Positions 26,459 to 34,413 of a DNA stretch of 64,000 nt are shown one piece after another. Origin of the DNA: Mycobacterium gordonae (GTDB lineage Bacteria > Actinomycetota > Actinomycetes > Mycobacteriales > Mycobacteriaceae). The notes below the pieces were generated by a model. That model had not been told where the DNA came from. It ran no database searches and was given only the letters and a program-made list of their open reading frames with translations. The number at the start of each line of letters is the position of its first letter. Within the stretch, counting starts at the first letter, position 1. Where the stretch lies: positions 1-64,000 of the forward strand of contig NZ_LQOY01000230.1 of assembly GCF_002101675.1 (NCBI RefSeq), in the 5' to 3' direction. Position numbers and translations under genes: made by a program.

Positions 26459-27274
26459 ACCCCACGTCCGGCGGGTCGCCCCACCTATCCGTCACCTGGT
26501 CGGGCCTGGTGTCACAACCTCAACCGCCGGACGTTGGGCCGAACCTGAAATGCGTTGTGCGCCAACGGTTACGCCATCATGCAATGCATCGGCATAAGTG
26601 CTCGAATGTGGTTGCTAGACAGTCGATTACCAGCACTCGCCACATGCGAAAGTCATTGCGGTGCAGTGCGTCCCAGCGTCGTTAGCGATGCTCGGCATAG
26701 TTAGCTATCGTATCCTGGCAACGGTCAGCGGACTTAGCTGCGCGTCGTGGAGATTGCGCTGACCTGCGGGTATGGCTACAGCAAACTTGCTGACTACCCC
26801 TGGGGGGCAGCCCTCCCCTTTGCTGGCAACGCCGGGCCGCTTGCGTCGCGCTGCCGGTAGGCTCAATTCCCAGCTTTGAGATGGCGAACTGCGTTGCAGC
26901 AGTGTGGCTTTCGCGATGCGGCTGCGTGCGAGACCCCCTGCGCACCAACGACTTTCGTGCGCACTGAATGCATTGCTGCATAACAACTTTCGCGCACACC
27001 GCCCACTGTGACCAGTGCCGATGACACCGGCAACTCCCGGCGTTGGTCGGTCGTGCCTGTTCGCTGTGGTTGGCGCGACCCCGGCAGCAAACTTCCGATA
27101 TGCTTGCCAGCGCCGCGCGTGCCGATGCGGCGTCGGCGCGCACCGGGTAGCGGCGCGTTGTTGCACACGGGCTTTGCGCTCGGACGGCGGCCGGGCTTCG
27201 CCGCAGCTCGGAACCGCCGGAGGCGGCCCGGCCCCGCCAGCGCCCATTGGCTCACGCTGGCGGCCGGGTCGCAT
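26459..27274. other. 816-bp region without a convincing gene, inside the element
   Basis: It lies between the head operon and a minus-strand gene. Several overlapping minus frames here are arginine/cysteine-rich and lack family features. A related pair, AACGACTTTCG (26947) and AACAACTTTCG (26982), is each followed by GCGCAC-type bases 35 bp apart. GCGCAC...GTGCGC arms also surround the first. The region may be a decayed head/tail segment or hold an RNA; nothing firmer can be said. Confidence 0.4.
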
Positions 27275-27874
27275 TCAGTCACCAGCGATGTCCCGTTTTC
27301 CCGGCCAGCCGACCTCAATTGCACGCGCTGTCGCAAGGTCGTACCTGCGCGTGCGGCGACGGCTGAAGCGCCGGTTCGACAGCGGTCCCGCCCACGACGC
27401 CTCAAGCACTGGCTTCGGCCGCGACTCGTCAGGACTGCTCATCACGATCACGTCGACCGATTCACCGGGCTTCAACGCGGCGAGTTTGTCGCTCCACATC
27501 GGCCACCCGACTATCGGCGGGATGGGTTCCTGATGAGTCTTGCCGTCGTCGTCGATTCGCGTATTCAGCTGCGCGATGCCCATATCGGCAAGCCATACGC
27601 GCGGTCGGCAATCGCTGCCAGACACTCGCACGTCGTGGGCGGTGCCGTCGCCGAAATTGGTCAGGCGCACGACTCCGCGCCGGTCCCAGTGCTGGCGGAC
27701 CCGGCCCGCTTCGCCGTCCTTCTCTGCCCGGTACATCTGGTCGGCCACTTCGAGCGTCTCGCCAAACAGTGCCATCCGCAGATCGGCGCGCGGTCGGGTC
27801 AGCCATGTGTTGAGTCCGAACGTGATCAGCGCCGCAACGCTGCCGCCCGTGACGAGAGCCGACCAATCGACCAC
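27275..27874 (-). CDS. membrane-anchored hypothetical protein, accessory region of the element
   Basis: A 199-aa protein starting at GTG 27874. One N-terminal membrane helix (ALVTGGSVAALITFGLNTWL, residues about 6-25) is followed by a soluble domain rich in beta-strand-like segments (VVRLTNFGDGTAHDVRVSG, PGESVDVIVMSS) and a basic C-terminus (NRRFSRRRTRRYDL). No named family was recognised. It diverges from the two-gene membrane operon at 27974 across a 99-bp gap. The position at the end of the element suits a phage-defence or superinfection-exclusion function, but this is only inferred. Confidence 0.7.
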   Translation of the reverse strand: MVDWSALVTGGSVAALITFGLNTWLTRPRADLRMALFGETLEVADQMYRAEKDGEAGRVRQHWDRRGVVRLTNFGDGTAHDVRVSGSDCRPRVWLADMGIAQLNTRIDDDGKTHQEPIPPIVGWPMWSDKLAALKPGESVDVIVMSSPDESRPKPVLEASWAGPLSNRRFSRRRTRRYDLATARAIEVGWPGKRDIAGD

Positions 27875-27973
27875 ACCGGCACGATAACGGCGACGCTGGG
27901 CTAGCCAGGGTAGCCACGCCAGCCCGGGGGGAATCTATCCAGCCGTTCGGCTTTCCGCCTAGACTTTCAATCC

Positions 27974-28573
27974 ATGCAACGTGAGCCGAGTGCACAAGAA
28001 CCGGCTCAAAATCCTGGCCGGTCTCAGCCAGTACAGAGCGCGTTCGATGCATTCGAGGCGAGGCTTCGGCATTACGCAGTCGACACAGGAAACCGAACGT
28101 CCACTGGCGACCTGACGTCCGCAGCAACCGGCGTCCAGACGCAGCAGCTCCCAAAACTTAAGTCTCGCAAGGGCATCATTGCTATTCGCATGTCACTATG
28201 GGCCACCTTCGGCGTAGTCTTTGGACTCGGGCCTGTGATCGCAAACTCCATCAAGAGTGGCATGTCGGCCCACGGTCTCGATCTCACAGAGGTGCTTGGG
28301 CGCGGCGAACTGTTCATTGTGGGAGCCGTAATCGCTGGCGGCGCACTAGGCGAGTTAGTCGCAGCGTTCTTGGCGCAAGATTTCAGCACTAAGGCCACCG
28401 GGTTTAAATTGGCTGCGATCTTGGCGGGCTTCGGTGCAGTCTTGGGCCTGTTCGCCAACACAGCGGGCTACATGACACAGGCGGACCCACACACAGTGCG
28501 GGACGCGTCCGAGTGGTTTTTTCTGCTCACACTCGTTCCTTGCGGCGCAATCATCGGATTGGTGGCAAGTTGA
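27974..28573 (+). CDS. multi-pass membrane protein, first gene of accessory pair
   Basis: A 199-aa protein. A soluble N-terminal part (about 1-65; glutamine- and proline-rich) is followed by four predicted membrane helices around FGVVFGLGPVIANSI, LFIVGAVIAGGALGELVAAF, LAAILAGFGAVLGLFANTAGY and FFLLTLVPCGAIIGLVA. A TAGACT hexamer 9 bp before the ATG may be the -10 box, giving an almost leaderless message. Its stop overlaps the start of the next gene by one base. Base composition is lower in GC than the flanking chromosome. No family was recognised. Confidence 0.7.
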   Translation: MQREPSAQEPAQNPGRSQPVQSAFDAFEARLRHYAVDTGNRTSTGDLTSAATGVQTQQLPKLKSRKGIIAIRMSLWATFGVVFGLGPVIANSIKSGMSAHGLDLTEVLGRGELFIVGAVIAGGALGELVAAFLAQDFSTKATGFKLAAILAGFGAVLGLFANTAGYMTQADPHTVRDASEWFFLLTLVPCGAIIGLVAS

Positions 28574-28950
28574 TGAACACTCTTGACTTCGCAACATGGC
28601 TGTCGATTGCTGGTGCAGCCCTTGCCGTGCTGGGCATGCTTACCGCGTTCATCACTTATCGGAATGCTCGCCGTCTCCGGAAAAATCTGCCTGACTCCGA
28701 GTCTGAGACAGCTATCCGCGTCGTGGTTGTGGTGCCGGAGGAAGAACGTCGATATTTCCTTAAAGTGCCACCTGGCCTAAGCAGTTGGCAAGTATTGGAC
28801 ACAGTCGCGAATGCGCTTGAGAAAGCCTGGATAGAGAAGGACGAAACAGGGCCTGGGAAGGCGGAGCCTCTACCTTCCCCGCCGGGAAAACCTGGTTCGC
28901 TGACCGCCACGGCCGAGACGGCAGCCGAATTAACTGATCCTGACGAATGA
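28573..28950 (+). CDS. single-pass membrane protein, second gene of accessory pair
   Basis: A 125-aa protein whose ATG shares a base with the upstream TGA. One membrane helix (ATWLSIAGAALAVLGMLTAFITY, residues about 7-29) leads into a basic stretch (RNARRLRKNL) and a cytosolic domain with strands AIRVVVVVPEEE and YFLKVPPG, then a proline/glutamate-rich tail. It is translationally coupled to the multi-pass protein, so the two probably form a complex. The pair ends 50 bp before the right arm site. Function is unknown; a defence or exclusion module is a reasonable guess. Confidence 0.68.
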   Translation: MNTLDFATWLSIAGAALAVLGMLTAFITYRNARRLRKNLPDSESETAIRVVVVVPEEERRYFLKVPPGLSSWQVLDTVANALEKAWIEKDETGPGKAEPLPSPPGKPGSLTATAETAAELTDPDE

Positions 28951-29000
28951 CCGCCGTCGAGGTACGCGATGCGTGCGGCTCCGGCCGTTGCCCTCTTTCT

Positions 29001-29018
29001 GCCCACATTTTGCCCACA
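29001..29018. repeat. putative integrase arm-type site, right
   Basis: GCCCACATTTTGCCCACA is identical to 18991-19008 and in the same orientation, 82 bp before the attR core. The flanking bases are also similar, so this is either the second arm site of attP or a remnant of another integrase 3' end. Confidence 0.65.
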
Positions 29019-29100
29019 GTTACACTAACTTTCACTAACGTCGACTAACGACAATATGCAGCTAGAGCGGTTTTCAACCCCCTGAATTGGGCCTCAAATA

Positions 29101-29124
29101 CAGTTCAATCCTGACAGGGGGCTC
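29101..29124. repeat. attR core
   Basis: An exact 24-bp copy of the tRNA-Thr 3' end, marking the right limit of the element. It lies 6 bp before the stop codon of the convergent TetR gene. Excision between the cores would release a 10,207-bp circle. Confidence 0.9.
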
Positions 29125-29130
29125 CGATGC

Positions 29131-29760
29131 TCACAGATCGCTGCGCACGGTGCGCGCCGCGGCGACCGACATCTGCGCAATCTCGTCGATCAAGTCGTCC
29201 CTGGAGACCGTCAGCTTTCCGTCGAGCCAGCTGGTGACGGCCTTGGTGGTGCCGGCCACGATCACCAGGGTGGCCAGCCGCAGGCGATGATATTGCCGCT
29301 CGTCGCTCTGGGTTCCGGCCAGCAGCAGCGCAGTGAGCAGTTCGGCGAGTTCATGCTCGGCCCCGCCGACGGTGTCGTTGAGCATCTCGCTGCCCACGAG
29401 TTCGGTGAACACCCGCGCCTTGCGTGGGTCATCGGTCAGCACCGTGATGACCCGGCCGATGCCCATGCGCGCGCGGTCGATCAACTCCGAGCCCGAGTCG
29501 GCCATCGAATCGAGCACGCCGCCGGTGATCTCGGCGAGCAGGCTCTGCGCCAGAGCGACGAAAAGTTCGTCACGGGCCCGGAAGCTTTCGTAGAAGTACC
29601 GTTTCGACAGACCGGCCTGCCGGCTCACCGCTTCGACGGTGGCGGCAGCCAATCCGGCAGTGCCGGCGATTTCCAGGCACGCCTCGAGCAACTGACTGCG
29701 GCGCAGGTCGCGTCGTTCGTCTGCGCTGACTCCGCGAAATGGCCGCACGACGCGGGTCAC
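29131..29760 (-). CDS. TetR-family regulator
   Basis: A 209-aa TetR protein. The helix-turn-helix spans about residues 18-65, ending GLSKRYFYESFRARDELF. The C-terminal domain has the usual long helices. It diverges from the reductase gene at 29916, and an inverted repeat TGACACCTGTCA lies between them. It probably controls the reductase/diiron-oxygenase pair. Its 3' end borders attR, so it was next to tRNA-Thr before the element entered. Confidence 0.9.
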   Translation of the reverse strand: MTRVVRPFRGVSADERRDLRRSQLLEACLEIAGTAGLAAATVEAVSRQAGLSKRYFYESFRARDELFVALAQSLLAEITGGVLDSMADSGSELIDRARMGIGRVITVLTDDPRKARVFTELVGSEMLNDTVGGAEHELAELLTALLLAGTQSDERQYHRLRLATLVIVAGTTKAVTSWLDGKLTVSRDDLIDEIAQMSVAAARTVRSDL

Positions 29761-29857
29761 GAGGCAATCTTGACACAGCCTGGCGCTCAGGATGCTTCGG
29801 CAACCGGGTGGCCATTGGCCCGTTGCGTTGGGGACTTTCGGCCCTACGGACCGGATA

Positions 29858-29869
29858 TGACACCTGTCA
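29858..29869. promoter_or_regulatory. putative operator TGACA-CC-TGTCA
   Basis: A perfect 5-bp-arm inverted repeat in the 155-bp gap between the divergent TetR gene and the reductase, 46 bp before the reductase ATG. It is a likely binding site for the local TetR. The core resembles, but is not identical to, the GGACA-N2-TGTCC sites near 3700. Confidence 0.5.
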
Positions 29870-29915
29870 ACATACTTGGAACCGTCCAGTTCCTACTTTG
29901 CGGCAGGGGAACCCG

Positions 29916-31046
29916 ATGCTGAGCCTTCCCACCACACCGCGGTCGCTCGCCGCGCGGGTTGCCGGCTTGCGAAGCAGGAAGCCCGACTCCCCCACCTTGC
30001 CGCGCACCGACGGCCCGTCGCGGCGCTGGGGGCCGTCCCGGACGGCGTCGGCGCGCCGCCCCGTCCGCGTCGTCGAGGTTGTCAAGGAGACCGATGAGGC
30101 GGTGACGCTGGTCCTGGAGGTCCTCGACGGCCGGCCGCTCGCGTTTCGCGCTGGGCAGTACCTGACCCACTGCTTCGACATCGACGGCGTGACCGTCAAA
30201 CGCGCATATTCGATCTGTGCCGCCGAGGGCGATCGACTGGCGTGCACCGTCAAGGCCATCGACGGCGGTGTCGCCTCGGGTTTCGTGCACCGCAATGTCG
30301 TTGCGGGATACGAGTACACGGTGCTCGGGCCGTCGGGCGACTTCGTTCTTCCCGACGAGGATTCATCGCCGTTGGCGTTCCTGGCGGCGGGCAGTGGCAT
30401 CACCCCGGTGATCAGCATGATCGAGACCGCGCTGCGGCGCTGGCCGGAGCGCGAGATCTCGCTGATCTATGCCTCACGCCACCAGGGCGGCATCATCTTC
30501 GGGCGCCGACTGTCGGCCTTGGCCGAGGCACACCCGTCGTTGCGGGTCGTGCATGTGCTGACCCAGCCGGACCCGGGATGGCCAGGCGAGACGGGCCGGC
30601 TCACCGGCCAGCGCGCCGCCGAGTTGCTGGCGACTGGTCGGGGCACTCACGTGTTCCTGTGCGGCCCAACGGAATTGATGGACGCGACCACCGACGCGCT
30701 GATGGGCACGGGGCTCGACCCGGAGCGGATCCATCGGGAACGGTTCTATGCGGCACCGCAGCACCGCCGCACGTTGCCGACCGAACCGCACGACGTGGAG
30801 TTCCGCGTGTCAGGTCGCACCATCACCCAGCAGCCGGGCGAAACAATCCTGGAGGCGGGCCTGCGCAGCGGACTGGCCCTGAACTTCAGTTGCACCGTCG
30901 GCGGTTGCGCCGCCTGCAAGCTCAAAGTGATCAGCGGCGCGGTGGCGGTCGACGAACCGAACTGCCTGAGCGACCACGAACGTTCCGACGGCTACATCCT
31001 CGGCTGCTCGGCCTACGCCCAAGACAGCGTCGTCCTCGACGCGTAA
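29916..31046 (+). CDS. flavodoxin/ferredoxin-NADP reductase-type oxidoreductase with 2Fe-2S domain
   Basis: A 376-aa electron-transfer protein starting at ATG 29916 with an AGGGGAA site. FAD binding is shown by KRAYSICA (about residue 105), NAD(P) binding by GSGITPVISM and CGPTELMD, and a C-terminal plant-type [2Fe-2S] cluster by C-x4-C-x2-C (SCTVGGCAACK) with a distal Cys in GCSAYA. This is the layout of oxygenase reductases such as Rv3230c or phenylacetyl-CoA oxygenase reductase. It lies 15 bp before the diiron protein, to which it should pass electrons. Confidence 0.92.
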   Translation: MLSLPTTPRSLAARVAGLRSRKPDSPTLPRTDGPSRRWGPSRTASARRPVRVVEVVKETDEAVTLVLEVLDGRPLAFRAGQYLTHCFDIDGVTVKRAYSICAAEGDRLACTVKAIDGGVASGFVHRNVVAGYEYTVLGPSGDFVLPDEDSSPLAFLAAGSGITPVISMIETALRRWPEREISLIYASRHQGGIIFGRRLSALAEAHPSLRVVHVLTQPDPGWPGETGRLTGQRAAELLATGRGTHVFLCGPTELMDATTDALMGTGLDPERIHRERFYAAPQHRRTLPTEPHDVEFRVSGRTITQQPGETILEAGLRSGLALNFSCTVGGCAACKLKVISGAVAVDEPNCLSDHERSDGYILGCSAYAQDSVVLDA

Positions 31047-31061
31047 ACCAGGAGGTTCGCG

Positions 31062-32315
31062 ATGACCACCGTAGTGAAAACGTCCGTTGAGTCGATGCTG
31101 CGCGGCCTACCGATCAAGGCGCAGAACAGGATTCACAAGACCCTCGACAGCGTGGGGCTGATGTTGTCGGTGCAGAACCCCAAGGTCGCCGCGTCCATGG
31201 CCCCCTCGGCGGTACGCGGGCTGATACTGGGACGGGGCAGGCACGGAGATCACGTGGACATGCCCGCCCACCACAGCGCCCACTTCCGGCTCAACTACCA
31301 GAGCGACTTCAGCGAGATGTATGACCTGTACCGCCGTGCGGTGTCCAAGCAGTGGGACGGTGAAGGTGATCTGCCGTGGGAGCTCGACGTCACCCCGGAC
31401 AACCCCGCCACGCAGATCCTTCCGCGCAGCTTCGTGCCGTTCGACGAGATCGAGGGGTTCGGTATCCGACTGACGGCGCTCGAAGAGCGCCAGCTGACTT
31501 GGGACATCGCGGCGTGGCTGCTGAGCCAGTTCATGCATGGTGAGCAGGGGGCGCTGTTCGCTTCGGCGCAGGTGACGGAGTGCGTGCACTGGACGGACGC
31601 CAAGCTGTACGGAGCGACCCAGGTCATGGACGAGGGCCGGCACCTTGAGGTCTTCCTGCGCTACCTCGACACCAAGCTCGAAAAGATCTACACCGTCAAC
31701 GACAACCTGTTCGTCCTCATCGACGAGCTCATGACCGACGGCCGATGGGATTTCAAGTTCCTCGGGATGCAGATCATGATCGAGGGACTGGCGCTCGGCG
31801 CGTTCACCACGATCTACCAGCAAACGCGTGAGCCGCTGCTCAAAGAGTTGCTCAAGATGGTGATTCAGGACGAAGCCCGCCACGTGCACTACGGCGTGCT
31901 GGCCCTGCGCGATCACATCACCCAGAACATCTCGGAGAAAGAGCGCCGGGAGCGCGAAGACTGGGTGTACGAGGTAGCACTGCTGATGCGCAACCGCTTC
32001 CTGATGCACGAAGTGTATGAAGAGTGGTTCTCACACAAGGTGCCGCTGAAGGTGTGGGACGAACAGATGATGGATTCGCCCAGCATGGTCAAGTTCCGCA
32101 ACATCATGTTCGAGCGGCTCATCCCCAACCTCGAATACATCGGACTGATGAGCGACCGGATCAAGGGCCACTACGAAAAGTCCGGACTGACAAGGTATCT
32201 CGGCGGCAGAAACGCCACCCAGCTCACCGAGGACGATCTGACCGCCGACACCGGCTACGAGCACGATGAGCTGCCAAGCGAACTCGCGGAGGTGGCGGCC
32301 GGATCACCGAGCTAG
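31062..32315 (+). CDS. ferritin-like diiron protein (R2/oxygenase type)
   Basis: A 417-aa helical protein. Two diiron half-sites are visible: GEQGALFASAQ with the downstream MDEGRHLEVF, and IMIEGLALGAF with IQDEARHVHYGV. This gives the E...ExxH/E...ExxH ligand set of ribonucleotide-reductase-R2-like, AurF-like and acyl-desaturase-like oxygenases. An AGGAGG ribosome-binding site precedes the ATG. With the reductase just upstream it forms a two-component oxygenase. The substrate (fatty acyl or aromatic amine) cannot be decided from sequence. Confidence 0.85.
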   Translation: MTTVVKTSVESMLRGLPIKAQNRIHKTLDSVGLMLSVQNPKVAASMAPSAVRGLILGRGRHGDHVDMPAHHSAHFRLNYQSDFSEMYDLYRRAVSKQWDGEGDLPWELDVTPDNPATQILPRSFVPFDEIEGFGIRLTALEERQLTWDIAAWLLSQFMHGEQGALFASAQVTECVHWTDAKLYGATQVMDEGRHLEVFLRYLDTKLEKIYTVNDNLFVLIDELMTDGRWDFKFLGMQIMIEGLALGAFTTIYQQTREPLLKELLKMVIQDEARHVHYGVLALRDHITQNISEKERREREDWVYEVALLMRNRFLMHEVYEEWFSHKVPLKVWDEQMMDSPSMVKFRNIMFERLIPNLEYIGLMSDRIKGHYEKSGLTRYLGGRNATQLTEDDLTADTGYEHDELPSELAEVAAGSPS

Positions 32316-32465
32316 CCACCCGGGCGTGGCCCACTTGCTCAGTCCTCGCGTTTGCAACAGGGGTTGGCCAGGGCGCTGACCCCACCCGGAACCCGATGAG
32401 CTGTTCTTAGGCTGGTCCCGCTGGCAAGATGCTCCTGTCGTCAGTCGCAAGGCAGGGGAAGCCGG

Positions 32466-34376
32466 ATGTCATTCGTCGTCGCAGGTGCCGAACAGATCGC
32501 GGCCGCGGTCGCAGACGTGACGAGCATCGGGACGGCGGTCACGCGAGCCAACATCGCCGCGGCACCACCGACGACTGAGTTGTTGGCTGCGGCTGAAGAT
32601 GAAGTGTCGGCGGCGATCGCGCGGTTCTTCGGTGATCACGGGCTGGCATATATCTCGACGAGTGACTGGGTGGCGCAAACGCAGACTCGGTTCGCGCAGC
32701 TGCTGAGCTTTGCGCAGACTTCCTACACCGACACCGAGGCCGCGATCACGGCGTCAGTGCGGGGCCCGATCGGAGCCGCGGAGGCGGCCGGCCCGTTGCG
32801 GGCCGTGACCGACGACATCCTGGACGTGGTCAACGCGCCGACGAACTTTATGCTGGGGCGCCCCCTGATCGGCGACGGGGCCAACGGCGCGCCCGGCACC
32901 GGGCAGGCCGGCGGAGCGGGCGGGATTCTGTGGGGCACCGGCGGCGCGGGTGGCTGGGTGCTGGGCAATGGCGGGGCCGGCGGTGTCGGAGGGATTGGCC
33001 TCGGGCCCATCGCCGCCGGGAGCGGTGGGATCGGCGGGAGGGCACTGTCGCTCTTCGGCGCCCCGGGAGCCACCGGCAGCGTCGGGGAGCATCCGGCCGT
33101 GTTGCAAGTGTCTCAACAGCAAGCCCTTGATCTGCTCACCACAGCACCTGACGTGAATTTCCTGTTGATCGGCACGGACGGCACCAACTTGGCCGGAATC
33201 CTGGCCGACCCTGCCGGCACCCCCAACTTCCACGCCTTCATGCAACAAAGCGTCACCTCCGCCTCGACGATCGTCGGACACACCACCATCTCCAATCCCT
33301 CATGGACGACCATTCAGACCGGTGTCTGGATGGAGACGGCCGGTGTGAGCAACAACGTGTTCACCCCCTGGACCTACGACACCTGGCCGACCGTCTACAA
33401 CCAACTCGAGGCGACCTGGGGCGACCAGATCAACACGACGGTCATCGCCAACGGGGAAGGCAGCACCAGCGGGATCAACACTCGAATCGCCGGCGCCGGT
33501 GCATTCCCCGCCGACCACATCGAATTCGTCCCGCAGGTCCCGGGCGACACGGATTGGATCGCCACACAAAACCTGGTCGGCATCAAGACGCAGGCCGCGA
33601 TCTTGGCCGCCCCGTCCAGCCAGGGCAATCTGATCTTCGCGTCGTTCGCGGGTGTCGACAACAACGCCCATCAATACGGCGGTGACTCGCCGCAGTACGC
33701 AGCGGCCTTGCGGAACCTGGACTACAACCTCGGCAAGCAACTTCCCACCAACATGGGCGGTTCGGGTCTGCTGGGAGCGGTAGCAGACTGGGAGGCCGCG
33801 CACCCTGGCGAGCAATGGTCGACGCTGGTGGTCACTGACCACGGCGAGATCGGGCCCGACCAGTTCGGCCGCGGCCACGGCTTCCAATCCCCGCGTGAGA
33901 CAGCGACTTTCCTGATTTTCGATCAGGCCGGCAACGATGTGCGCGACGGTTGGATCAACAACTCGTGGCAGACCGTCAGTACGACGCCGACGATTCTGCA
34001 GCAATTCAACCTGATGCCGCCCTCGTATATGCAGGGCGCGCCGCTGACCGCCCCCGTATTCGACAGCACCTACGTCGATCCGGACAACAATCTGTTCAGG
34101 GTGCTCAGTGCCACCTTTGCGGCGCAGGGTTACCCCGATCCCGTGACCAATTACGCTCTGGACTCGCGCACGGTCGCGGCCACGATACCCTATCTGGTGT
34201 ACGGCCCGATTCAGAACATCGTCGATGCGGTGCCCGAGTTCTTGCAGCTGCCGGTCTCATGGGTTGGCGCCGGGATCTATCAGTCCCTGAACATCCCGGC
34301 CCAGATCTGGTGCCGGTTGACCGGCGTAACCGGAAACCAGATCATCCCGCCGATTCTCAACCCCTTCTATTCCTAG
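32466..34376 (+). CDS. PE-family protein fused to an alkaline-phosphatase-superfamily domain
   Basis: A 636-aa protein. Residues 1-95 are a PE domain (SFVVAGAEQIAAAVADVTSIG). A short PGRS-like glycine-rich part (about 145-205) leads to a catalytic domain with the metal-ligand set of nucleotide pyrophosphatase/phosphodiesterases: Asp238 in LLIGTDGTN, the nucleophile Thr region HTTISNPSWTTIQTG, Asp and His in GVDNNAHQYG, Asp-His in VVTDHGE and His in RGHGF. PE domains direct export through type VII secretion, so this should be a surface phosphodiesterase or phosphatase. Substrate unknown. It converges on the DUF222 gene. Confidence 0.85.
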   Translation: MSFVVAGAEQIAAAVADVTSIGTAVTRANIAAAPPTTELLAAAEDEVSAAIARFFGDHGLAYISTSDWVAQTQTRFAQLLSFAQTSYTDTEAAITASVRGPIGAAEAAGPLRAVTDDILDVVNAPTNFMLGRPLIGDGANGAPGTGQAGGAGGILWGTGGAGGWVLGNGGAGGVGGIGLGPIAAGSGGIGGRALSLFGAPGATGSVGEHPAVLQVSQQQALDLLTTAPDVNFLLIGTDGTNLAGILADPAGTPNFHAFMQQSVTSASTIVGHTTISNPSWTTIQTGVWMETAGVSNNVFTPWTYDTWPTVYNQLEATWGDQINTTVIANGEGSTSGINTRIAGAGAFPADHIEFVPQVPGDTDWIATQNLVGIKTQAAILAAPSSQGNLIFASFAGVDNNAHQYGGDSPQYAAALRNLDYNLGKQLPTNMGGSGLLGAVADWEAAHPGEQWSTLVVTDHGEIGPDQFGRGHGFQSPRETATFLIFDQAGNDVRDGWINNSWQTVSTTPTILQQFNLMPPSYMQGAPLTAPVFDSTYVDPDNNLFRVLSATFAAQGYPDPVTNYALDSRTVAATIPYLVYGPIQNIVDAVPEFLQLPVSWVGAGIYQSLNIPAQIWCRLTGVTGNQIIPPILNPFYS

Positions 34377-34413
34377 GGATCGCCACGGCGCCTGCGGCCC
34401 CGCGCAGCCGAAG

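Larger units (their letters stand above)
18894..29124. mobile_element. integrated phiRv-like prophage / capsid-encoding satellite element
   Basis: The 10.2-kb element lies between a 24-bp direct repeat: the tRNA-Thr 3' end at 18894-18917 and a second copy at 29101-29124. It encodes an integrase next to the tRNA, a zinc-ribbon protein, an AlpA/Xis-type HTH protein, a RecA/RepA-like ATPase (frameshifted), a small operon with HK97-type capsid and connector, and accessory membrane proteins. Size and content resemble Mtb phiRv1/phiRv2 and capsid-forming phage-inducible islands. Portal, terminase, tail and lysis genes were not seen, so it could not form particles alone. Confidence 0.9.

Noticed and set aside
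26682..27405. Three overlapping minus-strand frames in the element
   Set aside because: Arg/Cys/Gln-rich, mutually overlapping and without ribosome-binding sites or family features; not listed as genes.
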